A DNA stretch of 64,000 nucleotides, from the NCBI GenBank assembly GCA_025330725.1, contig JAIWND010000025.1, positions 186,001 through 250,000 of the forward strand, read 5' to 3'. The DNA is from Chlamydoabsidia padenii (Eukaryota > Mucoromycota > Mucoromycetes > Mucorales > Cunninghamellaceae). Under the pieces are notes generated by a model that saw only the letters and a program-made list of their open reading frames with translations, was not told where the DNA came from and made no database searches. Below are positions 47,954 through 58,800 of this stretch, one piece after another (position 1 is the stretch's first letter; the number at the start of each line of letters is the position of its first letter). The translations under genes were made by a program, and so were the position numbers.

Positions 47954-49189
47954 TTAAAGGCCAGGGTGTTGTTCGGAGATACATTCATTGAAGAAATTGA
48001 CGGTCAATTGAATAGCTTCGGTGGTACGCTTGACATTCAATTCATCCGTGTAGTCACCACGAGTAGCAGCAAATCCATGAGGCATATCTATTGGTAGAAT
48101 TTGTATAAATACAGTGTAAGACAACAGTTATCATGTTTATCAACTTTTGCTTTTTCCAACTTACCATCGAATCGGTGATGTTTGCAGAGTTTGCCAAAAG
48201 GCTTCTTGGCCAACACTTCCATATACTCAGTCTAAAAATAAATATATATCACAGCAATAAAAAAAAATATTGAGTATATCAGTGTTATTCGATCACTAGT
48301 TTAGTATTACTACCACAGCACTTACCATGTCAGGTTCATCTTTAGAGGGAAGGGCCAAGACGGGAGCACAAGCAACTTCAGCATCCTTGACATCAACAAA
48401 GGAAGGATGGATCATGGACATACCAGCAAAGAAGTGAGTTGAATCCATAGCACTATATTGAGCAGCAATCTATTACACATAAAAAAGCATGTTATTAATC
48501 TATTCATTTTCCTGTCAAGTGAATACTAAATGGACTTACCTTGGCACCCCAGCAGAATCCAACTACACCACCAGCAATAGCACCGTTTGATTTCAACCAT
48601 TCAATGACACGGTCAAGATCAGGGGCAACCTATTCGATCATCCTTATTAGTATGTATACATGTAACCAATCAACCAATGTTTTTTTTTTTTTTTTTTAAA
48701 TGTACTTACGGTATTCAAAGAGCCGTACTTTCCAATCCACGCCAAAAGTACTTCACGGTCACCAAGTTTAGTATGGTCGAAGACTTCACCACGGAAAAAG
48801 TCAGGCATCACCACCTTGTAATTACAGTGTTTGGCAAGGATATCAGCAAATTGCTTGGTGTTATTACTAATAAGGTTGTGTATAAGAATAGGTTAGTGGA
48901 TGGGAATACGTTACATGACATTGACGCTGAATGGACACGACTTACTGCAAGGCAAAGATGTCGTAAATCACCACAATAGCTTTCTTGGCATCCTATCAAC
49001 AGTTAGAAAAGAGTTAGTGGCATTCATAAAAAAAACCCATCTTTTAATACAATAATTAATTAATAAAACCAAACTTACCGCGGGACCAGCAACATAACAA
49101 GTTAAATCGCCAACTTGTTCCATGGTTCCAGTAGGAGTGTAGTTTGATTCAACAGGGGGGATAGAGCAGCAAGCTTTGGAGTAAGACAT
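47954..49189 (-). CDS. dienelactone hydrolase family protein, copy A
   Basis: Alpha/beta hydrolase with Cys-His-Asp triad; bacterial relatives open dienelactone, while fungal relatives (Aim2-like) have mostly unknown substrates. Seven exons (49189-49079, 48992-48946, 48866-48710, 48629-48540, 48469-48326, 48231-48165, 48087-47954) encode 249 residues. Landmarks: IVVIYDIFAL, VVMPDFFRGE, the nucleophile elbow GFCWGA (end of exon 4), LPSKDEPDM, and the histidine in MPHGFA (exon 7). The N-terminus has a CC pair and PTGT motif typical of the fungal group. It has the same exon structure and phases as copy B, 0.75 kb away, so the pair is a tandem duplication. Confidence 0.93.
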
Positions 49190-49193
49190 GTTT

Positions 49194-49934
49194 GTTAGTT
49201 TAGGTGTGTGAAAGGTATAAAGTTATAGATTTAAAAAAGAGAGAGAGAGAAAAGAAAAGAAGAAAAAAGAAAAAAGAAAAAAAGAAGCGGCGCTACGGTT
49301 TGGATTTTTAGTTTATCCAGGGGATCGGCTAGTTGATCTTTTTTCTTTTTTCTGAGTCGCTGTTTCAAATATCGTTTTATAAAGAAAGAAGGTTTTCAGA
49401 AAGGATGTAGTATCACCCGAACCCTGTTTCCCCAATGATAGATCAAGTTTATTGACAAAAAATAAAAAAATAAAAATAAAAAAAAAGAGTGAGTGTGTGT
49501 ACGTTTAAAAACTAACCTTATACTGTATAATTATAAATATCACCTACGCCCTGAATTCATCATTCCACCCATCACCGAGGGGAAATAAGTTTCTCTTTGC
49601 GCCGGCACCTTTTGCCCTGATTACAAATCCAAACTTTACTTTCCTGCAAACATGTCATTTTCAAAACCCGCTTCCTGCCCCATTCAACCTCCACCTGATA
49701 AACTGTTTACCATGAGTTTAGTTATTCATAAGGATACGCTCAAAATAGACAAAGACACGTAAGAGTATCCATATAAGACACACAATAGAGACAGGGACCC
49801 CATAACAACAGCTGTTTTAGTCACATGATATTAAAGGATGTAACTTTTTAGAAAGTTACAAGGAAGATTTTATTGATATGTATGATACAAAAGATTTATT
49901 GAATACCATATATTGTACATAAACTAATAAGGAT
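49194..49934. other. intergenic region between hydrolase copies A and B
   Basis: Upstream of copy A and 3' of copy B. It shares segments with the region upstream of copy B (51194-51789): a GA-rich leader, GGGATCGGCTA, TTACCCGAACCCTG-like and CCTGCAAAxATGTCATTTT followed by AAACCCGCTTC. The duplication unit therefore included promoter DNA. A TTTCAAAACCCGC motif copy is at 49659-49671. No gene. Confidence 0.6.
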
Positions 49935-51193
49935 CTAAAGATTAGGGTGTTGGTTGGCGATAAGTTCATCAAGGAAGTCAGTAGTCATTTGAATAGCTTC
50001 AGTGGCACGCTTGACATTGAGTTCATCCGTGTAATCGCCACGACCACCAGCAAACCCATGAGGCATATCTATTGATAGGATATAAAGAGTATATTTAAGA
50101 CAACAGTTTCCATGTTTCTAAAATTATTTTTATTTTATGTAACTTACCATCAAATCGGTGATGTTTGCAGAGCTTGCCAAAAGGCTTCTTGGCCAACACT
50201 TCCATGTAGTCAGTCTAAAGATAGATAGATCATATCAATAAAAAAAAAAGATATTGAGTACATTGGTACTATTCCATCAATAGTTTAGTATCCTTATCCC
50301 AGCACTTACCATGTCAGGTTCATCTTTAGAGGGAAGGGCCAAGACGGGAGCACAAGCAATTTCGGCATCATTGAGATCCACAAAAGCAGGATGAATCATG
50401 ACCATACCTGCGAAAAAGTGAGTCGAGTCCAAAGCACTATATTGAGCAGCAGTCTGGCGTAAAAAAAAAAAAACATGTAAGTGATCCATTTGTTTTCCGA
50501 TTGTTTGTTTGTAAAAGGGGACCTACCTTGGCGCCCCAGCAGAAGCCAACGACACCACCAGCAACAGCGCCGTTTGATTTCAACCATTCGATGACACGGT
50601 CAACATCAGGAGCAGCCTATTTTACCACCATCGTCATCATTATCGTTAGTCATATTTTAATAGGGTACCTAAATGTACGTATGGAGGTTTTACTTACCGT
50701 TTTCAAAGAACCGTGTTTTTTGACCCACGACACAAGAAAGTCAAGATCACCAAGTAATGCAGGGTCATAGGATTCACCACGGAAAAAGTCAGGCATCACC
50801 ACCTTGTAGCCACAGTGCTTGGCAAGAATATCAGCAAATTGTTTGGTGTTGTTTCTATCAAATTGATACATAAGAGTAGGTTACATCATATAACATTCAC
50901 GATTGAATGACAAGACTTACTGCATGCCAAAGATGTCATAGATCAGGACAATGGCTTTTTTGGCATCCTATAAACAATGAGAGAAGTTCGAAAAAAGAAA
51001 AAGTACAAAGTTAGTAACAGTTATAAAGACCAAATTTATGATATAATGTCAATGAGGTACACTTTAATATAGTCAAACTTACAACGGGACCAACAACATA
51101 GGAAGGTACATTGCCAATTTGTTCTATTGTTCCAGTGGGAACGTAATCAGACTTGACAGGAGGAAAAGTGCAGCAGGCTTTAGAGTAAGACAT
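49935..51193 (-). CDS. dienelactone hydrolase family protein, copy B
   Basis: Intact tandem paralogue of copy A with the same seven-exon structure (51193-51083, 50967-50921, 50854-50698, 50616-50527, 50453-50310, 50214-50148, 50068-49935) and the same length, 249 residues. The catalytic Cys is in GFCWGA, the histidine in MPHGFA, with LPSKDEPDM between. Exon 1 is the most diverged from copy A. The intron 4 donor is GTAGGT. Its last exon is nearly identical in DNA to that of the truncated copy C. Probably cytosolic; no signal peptide. Confidence 0.93.
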
Positions 51194-51789
51194 GTTTTTT
51201 GGTATATATTTATGAGTGATATAAGATATAAAAAAATAAGAGAAAAAGAAAAAGAAGACTGAACAGTTTTATATCGAGAAAAAAAGCGGTGTTTCAATTT
51301 CATTTTTGATTTGCTCAAAGGGATCGGCTAAATTGATTATCTTACTTCTCTGGGACCCGTTGAAATATCATTTGCAGAAAAAAAAAAAAGGTTTTTCAGA
51401 AACGATATATTACCCGAACCCTGCTTCCATTTTTCATTGCTCTGAATATAAATCCAAAATTTTTCGCCCTGTTATTAAACTTTCCTGCAAAAATGTCATT
51501 TTTAAAACCCGCTTCCGACCCCGTTTAACCTTCACCCCGCTGAGCTGTATACCACAAGTGAAGTTGGTCAAAAGAATGCGCTCGATATAGACAAGAATAC
51601 GCAACAAAAGCCATTTTAGACACACACTATAGATCGGGGACACGCAACAATAGCCATTTTAGGCACACACTATTGACCATGGGGTGTAACAACAGTTTTT
51701 TTAGACACATAATATCCTTTTTCGAAAAAGTTACAAAGATGATTTTATTGACATAATATGTACATAAGAGTTACTAAATACTATATCTT
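51194..51789. other. intergenic region between hydrolase copies B and C
   Basis: Promoter-like region of copy B, partly homologous to 49194-49934. It contains the 43-bp tandem repeats at 51598-51715 and a TTTTAAAACCCGC motif variant near 51500. No gene. Confidence 0.55.
51598..51715. repeat. tandem repeat, 43-bp unit, about 2.7 copies
   Basis: Units at 51598-51640, 51641-51683 and a partial, diverged unit at 51684-51715 share ACGCAACAAxAGCCATTTTAG and CACACACTAT elements. A related, more diverged stretch occurs upstream of copy A near 49755-49845. Confidence 0.75.
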
Positions 51790-52301
51790 CTACATATGTA
51801 AAATACTAAGAATATAAAGACTAGGGTGTTGGTTGGCGATAAGTTCATCAAGGAAGTCAGTAGTCATTTGAATAGCTTCAGTGGCACGCTTGACATTGAG
51901 TTCATCCGTGTAATCGCCACGACCACCAGCAAACTTATGAGGCATATCTATTGATAGGATATAAACAATAGTAAGACACTTTTCATGTTTATCAACTTTT
52001 TCCAACTTACCATCGAATCGGTGATGTTTGCAAAGTTTGACAAAAGTCTTCTTGGTCAGCACTTCCATGTATTTACATAGTCTAAAGATAGATAGACCAT
52101 AGCAATAAAAAATGATATTCCAGTATCACGATGCTTGCACAATCTTATTTCACTTACCATATTAGGTTCACCCTTGGAGGGAAGGGTCAAAGCGGGAGCA
52201 CAAGCCGCTTCGGCATCCTTGGGATCAACAAAGAAAGGATGAACCATGACCATACCAGCAAAGAAGTGAGTTGAATCCATAGCACTATGTTGAGCAGCGA
52301 C
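51790..52301 (-). pseudogene. truncated dienelactone hydrolase, copy C
   Basis: Holds only the equivalents of exons 5, 6 and 7 of copies A and B (about 52301-52158, 52082-52016, 51949 onward). Exons 1-4, including the Cys nucleophile, are absent, and DNA upstream of 52301 belongs to the next gene. Exon 6 has a small insertion that creates a stop in the normal phase (TAA at 52073-52075). The normal stop codon is mutated, so the frame runs on twelve or so codons to 51790. The conserved MPHGFA is MPHKFA here. Exon 5 and intron 6 resemble copy A, whereas exon 7 is essentially identical to copy B, so the copy is chimeric. No function is expected. Confidence 0.88.
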
Positions 52302-52622
52302 CTACTACACATAAAAAATCATGTTATCAATCCATTTGATCTTGGTGTGTATTATTAAATTGCATGATTAACTTTCCAGAATTATTAATATGTGTAGGAG
52401 TTCTTGTAATAACGGAATCACATGAAAGTGTGCTCACTCTTGAGTTAAAAGGAAAAGTCGGCAAGGAAAGCCTACCGTATCGGCAACTCCCTTAGTACCA
52501 GCGAAGCAACAATCCGTGTGGAGGTGGCTGATCTGACGGGCGGCAACAATTGAAATGCCGCCCGTCTTTCTTTGAACCTCTCGACCTTTTTTTCACTTTT
52601 TTCTTCCCAATTATCTGAAACA
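52302..52622. other. junction between pseudogene and CTU2 promoter
   Basis: The first bases still resemble intron 4 of hydrolase copy A (to about 52345). After that the sequence is unrelated, which marks the truncation breakpoint. The remainder is the CTU2 promoter. A GC-rich patch near 52520-52565 is unusual for the window. Confidence 0.55.
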
Positions 52623-54506
52623 ATGAAAAACGAACCATGTTGTAAATGCAAAACAGAACTGTCAACTGTCCGACTTCGGCACACCTTTTATTGCAAGTAA
52701 GTATTCTGTTGCTTGATGGTATATCATGAACTAACTAAACTTCCAACCTTTTTTTTATTTTTTACTACTCAGTAAATGCTTTATCTACACCTTTGTGGGT
52801 AAGTATAGATCCAATTTGAATCGATCCAAGGCGATTGGACGCAAAAAAGGCAAAGTACTACTGGCTTGCTCAGGTGGACCTTCCTCTATGTAAGTACGAT
52901 ACTTATACTTGTATTATATGGAATTACGAATTAACTATCTTTTGACGATGTATCTCTTTAGTGCTATGCTCCACCTTACAAGCTCATTCATGGTGATCAA
53001 TCCAAACGAAAAAAAGAAGATTGCTTTGGTCCCTTCAGCTGTGGTCTGCCATATTGACGAATCAACCCTATTCGAAGAACAGGTACAAGTAAAAGAGTAG
53101 GGGGAGGGAGTCTGCTGGTAGTGCCATAAACACCTTTTTATTTTATATTTATGATAATAGAAAGGATCATCTGCAAAGTTAAAAGCCATGGTGGAAAGCA
53201 AGTACCCACAACTGTCTTACATCAACCAACAAATGGAGGATATCTTTGACATGAAATTCAACTCGGATGCGAATTTTGAAAAGTGCATGAAAAACATGTC
53301 AGGGACCAACCGGGATTATGGTAAAATCATATTTTTTGGATATGAACAATAAACTGAAACATGCTTTTAATTTTAGAACACCTTGTACAACTGATACAAC
53401 AACAACAACCGACAATGGACACAACGAATGCGGATCGGCTCAAAAAGCTATTCGACAACATTAACAAAAACACAGCAAAAGAAGATCTCTATTGGAATAT
53501 CAAGTTTACCATGTTACTTACTATTGCAAAAAGAGAAGGGTAAGGGGATATAGTGGCACCATCACAAAATGGTATGGTATGCATCTTGATTAATGTTTCC
53601 TCTCTCTCTCTCTCTCTCTCTTCTTATAGATGTGATTATATCTTTATGGCTGACTCATCAACACGACAAGCAATCAAAATGATATCCAAAGTCAGCAATG
53701 GACGTGGATACAGTATTCCAATAGATGTCGGTTTGGAAGTGGACGGTTGCTTTGAAAATGTGGTCATCCTCCGGCCAATGAAGGATATGCTCGCAAAGGA
53801 AATGGGAATGTACAATCGACTACATGGTATTGATCACGATGTCACGGCACCTTTTAATTGGGGAACATATATGCCGCCAAAAAGCTCAATCGAACGACTG
53901 ACTGAAGGTAAATGAAATTGACAACGGGGAAGAAAAAATAATAATAACGATAAACTAATACCTTATCTATTGTAGACTTCATTGTGGGACTCGATCGTGA
54001 TTTCCCTTCTACTGTTAGCACCATTTCAAGAACAGCATCCAAATTGACACCACATAGTAATATCGATTATAGCAAAAGTTGTGCCATTTGTCAAATGTAG
54101 GTAGTAAAAAGTAGTGGAATCCATCCCTTTTTAACTCCTCTCTCTCTCTCTTTTTAGGCCATACGAAGCAAATATCCCTGAATGGAGAAAACATATCACA
54201 GTAACAAAGGTGGAAAAAGGATCTAATGGTCAATCATCGTGTCAACAAGAAGGATGTTGTGGTGAATCCAATGGTGATGGTTGTGGTAGTGGTGGTGGTG
54301 GATGCTCTTCTGAAAATGGTCCTGTTGCTGACCTCAATGCTTACTTGTGCTACAGCTGTCAAGTCAACCTCAAGGATTACAAAAATGATGCCGTGGAAGC
54401 GTTACCTCCGTTTGTCGTACAAAAGGTGTACGATCACGAAAGAGAACAACGTTTACGTGGGCAAATCCAAGAATTCCTCATTGACGACGACGACGATGAC
54501 GAATGA
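52623..54506 (+). CDS. NCS2: cytoplasmic tRNA 2-thiolation protein 2 (Ncs2/Ctu2)
   Basis: Partner of Ncs6/Ctu1 in 2-thiolation of wobble uridine (mcm5s2U34) of tRNA Lys, Glu and Gln in the cytosol. Eight exons (52623-52696, 52773-52889, 52962-53082, 53161-53320, 53377-53539, 53630-53907, 53976-54096, 54158-54506) encode 460 residues. Landmarks: an N-terminal CCKC and YCNKCF zinc-type cluster, FVGKYRSNLNR, PP-loop-like ACSGGPSS at about 56-63, a GCDYIFMADSSTR core, and a C-terminal CAIC ... CCGES ... CYSCQ cysteine-rich region, ending in an acidic tail. A GTAAGTATAG string inside exon 2 mimics a splice pair but is only 10 nt and is read through. Intron 5 has (TC)n. Confidence 0.93.
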
Positions 54507-55148
54507 AATATAAAATAGTATAGAACTTGTTATATTATGCTAGCATATCTTTCTGTATTATCACTGTTACTTATTAACCATGTAAAATAAAAGCTTCAAC
54601 TTATCTACCATTGCCTAATCCGTGTTTGTTATGGGATGGATACATGTTTGGCAAAAGGAACCAATGAATTTGATCCTTCATTAAAGCGCCGATTTAATAT
54701 ATCCGCACTTTTGCTGGCAGGAAAACTGTCTGCGTAGGACCTCCTTTTTTCGCTCTTCTCTCTTGTTATTTTGCCCTTTTTTTTAATTCATACACCTTGT
54801 AAAAAAAAAAGTTTGTTTGATAAATTCTACTTCATTCCTATACTTTTTTACAACCCCTTTTATTGACGAATTAAATTATAAAGCGCATTAAGAAGGAACC
54901 ATCTTTAATATTTTGAAGGATTCTTCTACAAAGGTAACAAAATATGAAACCCATTTAGTCTTGGCCCAGTTACTTGGTTTCTTTTAATTAGTACTGACTC
55001 CATGACACTATAACTAATTGTATCTTATTTTGACTCCATTATTGTCCTTTTGACTTGATAGGTGGCAGTTTTATCAGCGACTCACAATTAAACGTACAGT
55101 ACAATAACTAAACTTCCTCACGACAAGATAAAAACAAGCAACACCTCT
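54507..55148. other. intergenic region
   Basis: Between two plus-strand genes. AT-rich, with short A and T runs and one GCGCCGATTTAATAT-like variant near 54688. No gene, tRNA or obvious repeat seen. Confidence 0.5.
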
Positions 55149-55687
55149 ATGGAACACCCCGGAGCCAAACTTACTTTTAGAAACAAATCTAATGAATACA
55201 ATCCTGATGACCAACATGGAATTGCTACCAACAAGTCAAATATAAAGAAAGGGAAGGCCAAGGCTAAGGGACCGACCAATAATGACATTGTCAATGATAC
55301 GGATACTCCAAAGTAAGTAAGGCTTTGATATTATCATATCATTCTGTCTATAAATGAAATGAAATATACTGATCCTCTGACCATCTTCCAATTATCATAG
55401 GGACACCAAATCATATCATCGCAGAAACAAGAAACAGCCCGACCCTGATGGACTCTTACCTGATGATGTGAATGACTCTGAAATGATAAACACCTTCATG
55501 TCCTATTTTGATCTCTTGAAAAATGGTAGCAATACTATGGATGATGACAATATGGACGATGAAGACAATAATCAAGACAATACTCTGGTACAGGAACGAC
55601 AAACCCGGGTACATAAAGACCTGGATACTCCTTCATCCAGCATTGGTACCACTGATCATCATGAACGCGACAATCAACAATACGATT

Positions 55688-55719
<32 letters not shown>

Positions 55720-55836
55720 GACGACGAGGACGACGACTATGAAGATGAAGAGGACGATGAAGAAGATGGTGATGGTGATGGTGATGGTGATAAAGTACAT
55801 GCAGCGAACGACAACGAAGACGACGACGATGAAGAC

Positions 55837-55869
<33 letters not shown>

Positions 55870-58800
55870 GATGATGACTTGAATGATTTACAAGAAATGG
55901 ATCGCATCCGACGTAAATTCGACCGACAATTACAGCGAATGTTTGGCGGTACTATCTCACAAATGAACACCCAATTCCGATCTATACTCAACACTCTCAA
56001 GACTAAAAATGATCCTACAATGCAGTTGGTGGCTTTACAAGAACTGGCTGAAATCCTCTCTGTCAGTAACGAAGAAACTTTGGCTGGGTACTTCTCGTGT
56101 GATAACTTCGTCAAGGAACTGGTGCGGATATTAAAAGGGACCGACAACAACTTTGCTAGTGAAGATATGCCTCCTGGGATGGAACTGGATGAAGACATGA
56201 TGCTTGCTTTGGCCATGAGCGGCGGCTTTGGCGGTGGTGGAAATCCTGAAACTATGCTTCTTGCTTGTCGATGTCTCTCAAACCTTATGGATGCTCTGCC
56301 TACTTCTGTCACTAATGTCGTATATCATGGTGCTACCAAGGTTTTGTGTGAAAAGTTAAAGTCAATTGAATATATTGATTTGGCTGAACAGGCACTCATT
56401 GTAAGTAGCCTTATTTTGAAAACATCATGATTACAATCTAATTACTCACTTGTCTTTTGTTTTGTAGGCGCTTGAAAAAATCTCTTCACAACTGCCTAGA
56501 TCCGTGATAAGCGAAGGTGGTCTCTCTGCAGCGTTGATGTACTTTGACTTCTTCAGCACACACTCTCAACGAACAGCTCTACGGACTACTGCCAACTGCC
56601 TGCGAAGCGTGGACAAGGAAACATTCTCTCAAGTGGAAGAAGCGATACCAACCTTGATGAATACTATCGCTTATCCTGATCGAACTGTGGTGGAGCTCTC
56701 TTGCCTTTGCTGGCTCCGAATCACTGAAAACTATCGACCCTATCAAGAACTCATCGAAAAGGTGGTCTCTGTTGAACTGTTGAAGGCTGTGATGGACTTG
56801 ATTCCTGTGCCTGGTAATGCAAATGCTGCTCGACCTTCGACCTTTACCGATCTTTTGCGTATTCTTCGGGCCATTGTCAAAAGCTCCCCATCTCTTTGTT
56901 GTGAACTTCTCAAACTGAATATTGTTGACGTCTTTTACAAGGTGCTTACTGGATCAAGTGTGGTGCCTATGGATCTTACTCCCGGCAATGCTGATGTTGG
57001 TTTAGATCACAAGTGGCGCGATTCTGTATATACCATTCTCAAGGTTATCATCGATACTTTACCTCCACTTCCAAAAGGTAAAACTTCAAATAACACATAT
57101 CGATAGTTGTAATTCTTTATTCTAACTTTAATCTTCATCTTGGACATGATAGACGGGAAATTCAGCTCGAGGAGATTCAAGGACGCAGATCGATACAAAC
57201 TCCGTGATGGATCAACAACAGGCGACGACACCAAGCATGATTTACGTACAACCATGCTCACCAATGATAAAACTTTACTACAACATATCAACATCCTCTT
57301 GATACCTTTACTCTTGGAGATGCATACTTCCATGGTTAACATCCGTGTTCGACAACTGGTGACACATATTCTGGTCAAACTAATCTACTTTACTGATCAG
57401 GACGCTTTACGACAAGTGCTCAAAAACATTACACTATCAGGCTTCTTGGCAAGCATACTCACTCAAAAAGAACATCCTATTTTGGTGATGGACACTCTCT
57501 ATGTAGCGGAAATGCTTATCGAAAAACTGCCTGACATTTATCTCTTCTTATTCCAACATGAAGGAGTTATACATGAAATCAAATCAATATCAAGCACCTC
57601 TTTATCTGACAAGGAAGACACTGCCACAGTTACCGACCAGTCATGCGATACCAATAAAAATGAGGGCGACTCGGCGACGATCTCATCACCCGACAAAAAT
57701 CAGGTATCTGAAATCACCAATCTCGATCACAACAACGAAGCCAGCTCGATTGAACCAGTATCTACATCAACTATTGGCGAAGAAGAAACATCCAGTAAAA
57801 AGGTGGAATCAGGGCCCGTTTCTACTACACCAAAAACAACAACATCCGCCAACCTTCCACTCGACGACAAAACCCAGCAACAAGAGGATGAACTGCGCAC
57901 CATGGAGGACAAGCTACAATCTACAAGACGTCGACTACTGAACATGGAGGATTTGCCGTCTTTACTTCGGGGCCGTGTGGGACTACTACAACAACAGCAA
58001 CGGGCACAGCTACATCGTCAATCATGTGCGGATAATGAAAAGGGTATCGGCCACGGATCCACTAAACGATGCATTACTCAACTCGCAAAAGCCATCCTCG
58101 ATGAATACAACGGTAAAATGAAAAGCAACGAATTGACAAGTAGATCAGCAACCAGTATCTCTCCCAATTATCTGGCTGGATATGGCAACAAGAATCGACT
58201 TTTCGATGACGGATCAACCGAAATTGGGATGGAAACTCTGCAAACAATATCACAACAGATTCGGAATAGTGTGGATGATCCCGAGGTAGCAAAACAAAGT
58301 CTCAAGTCGCTGCTCACCTACGCCAAGGACTGTGGTGTTGGTATCAGTAGCTTTGAATTACGTGCTTCTGGCTTGATGGATGCACTAGTATACTATCTTA
58401 CAGACAACAATGCTGTGGATGATTATTCTTCAATGGATGATAATGGTGGCAAAATCAAACACAGCCTATCTGATCGACAAACTTTATTCAAAAGCGTATT
58501 TGGTGATGACGGTGGTGAAATTGTATCAATGCTCATCTTACGACTTCAAGAACTTTTGGCGCGATTTGAACAATATCAAGTGGTGACTCCTTTGGACGCA
58601 ACATCAAGTGACAGTCTGCGGAACCCTTCCAGCATGCTTAGCAAACAATTACGCCTACGACTTGGTGGAATTGGATCCAACATTCCTATTGATCATCAAC
58701 ATCTCATGGTATCGACACATGCTGTAGCCACATTCCAGGTCATTGAAGATTATCTACTCTCACGTATTGCCCTTTTGGAATGTGAAGAGGAAGAAGATGT

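Noticed and set aside
52799..52808. Ten-base GTAAGTATAG as an intron in CTU2
   Set aside because: Far too short for spliceosomal removal; reading through preserves the frame and the family motif FVGKYRSNLNR.
55523..56312. Met-rich and Ser-rich frames opposite or beside the acidic tract
   Set aside because: They arise from GAT/ATG and TCA/TCG phases of the (GAY)n repeat in the HECT ligase and are not genes.
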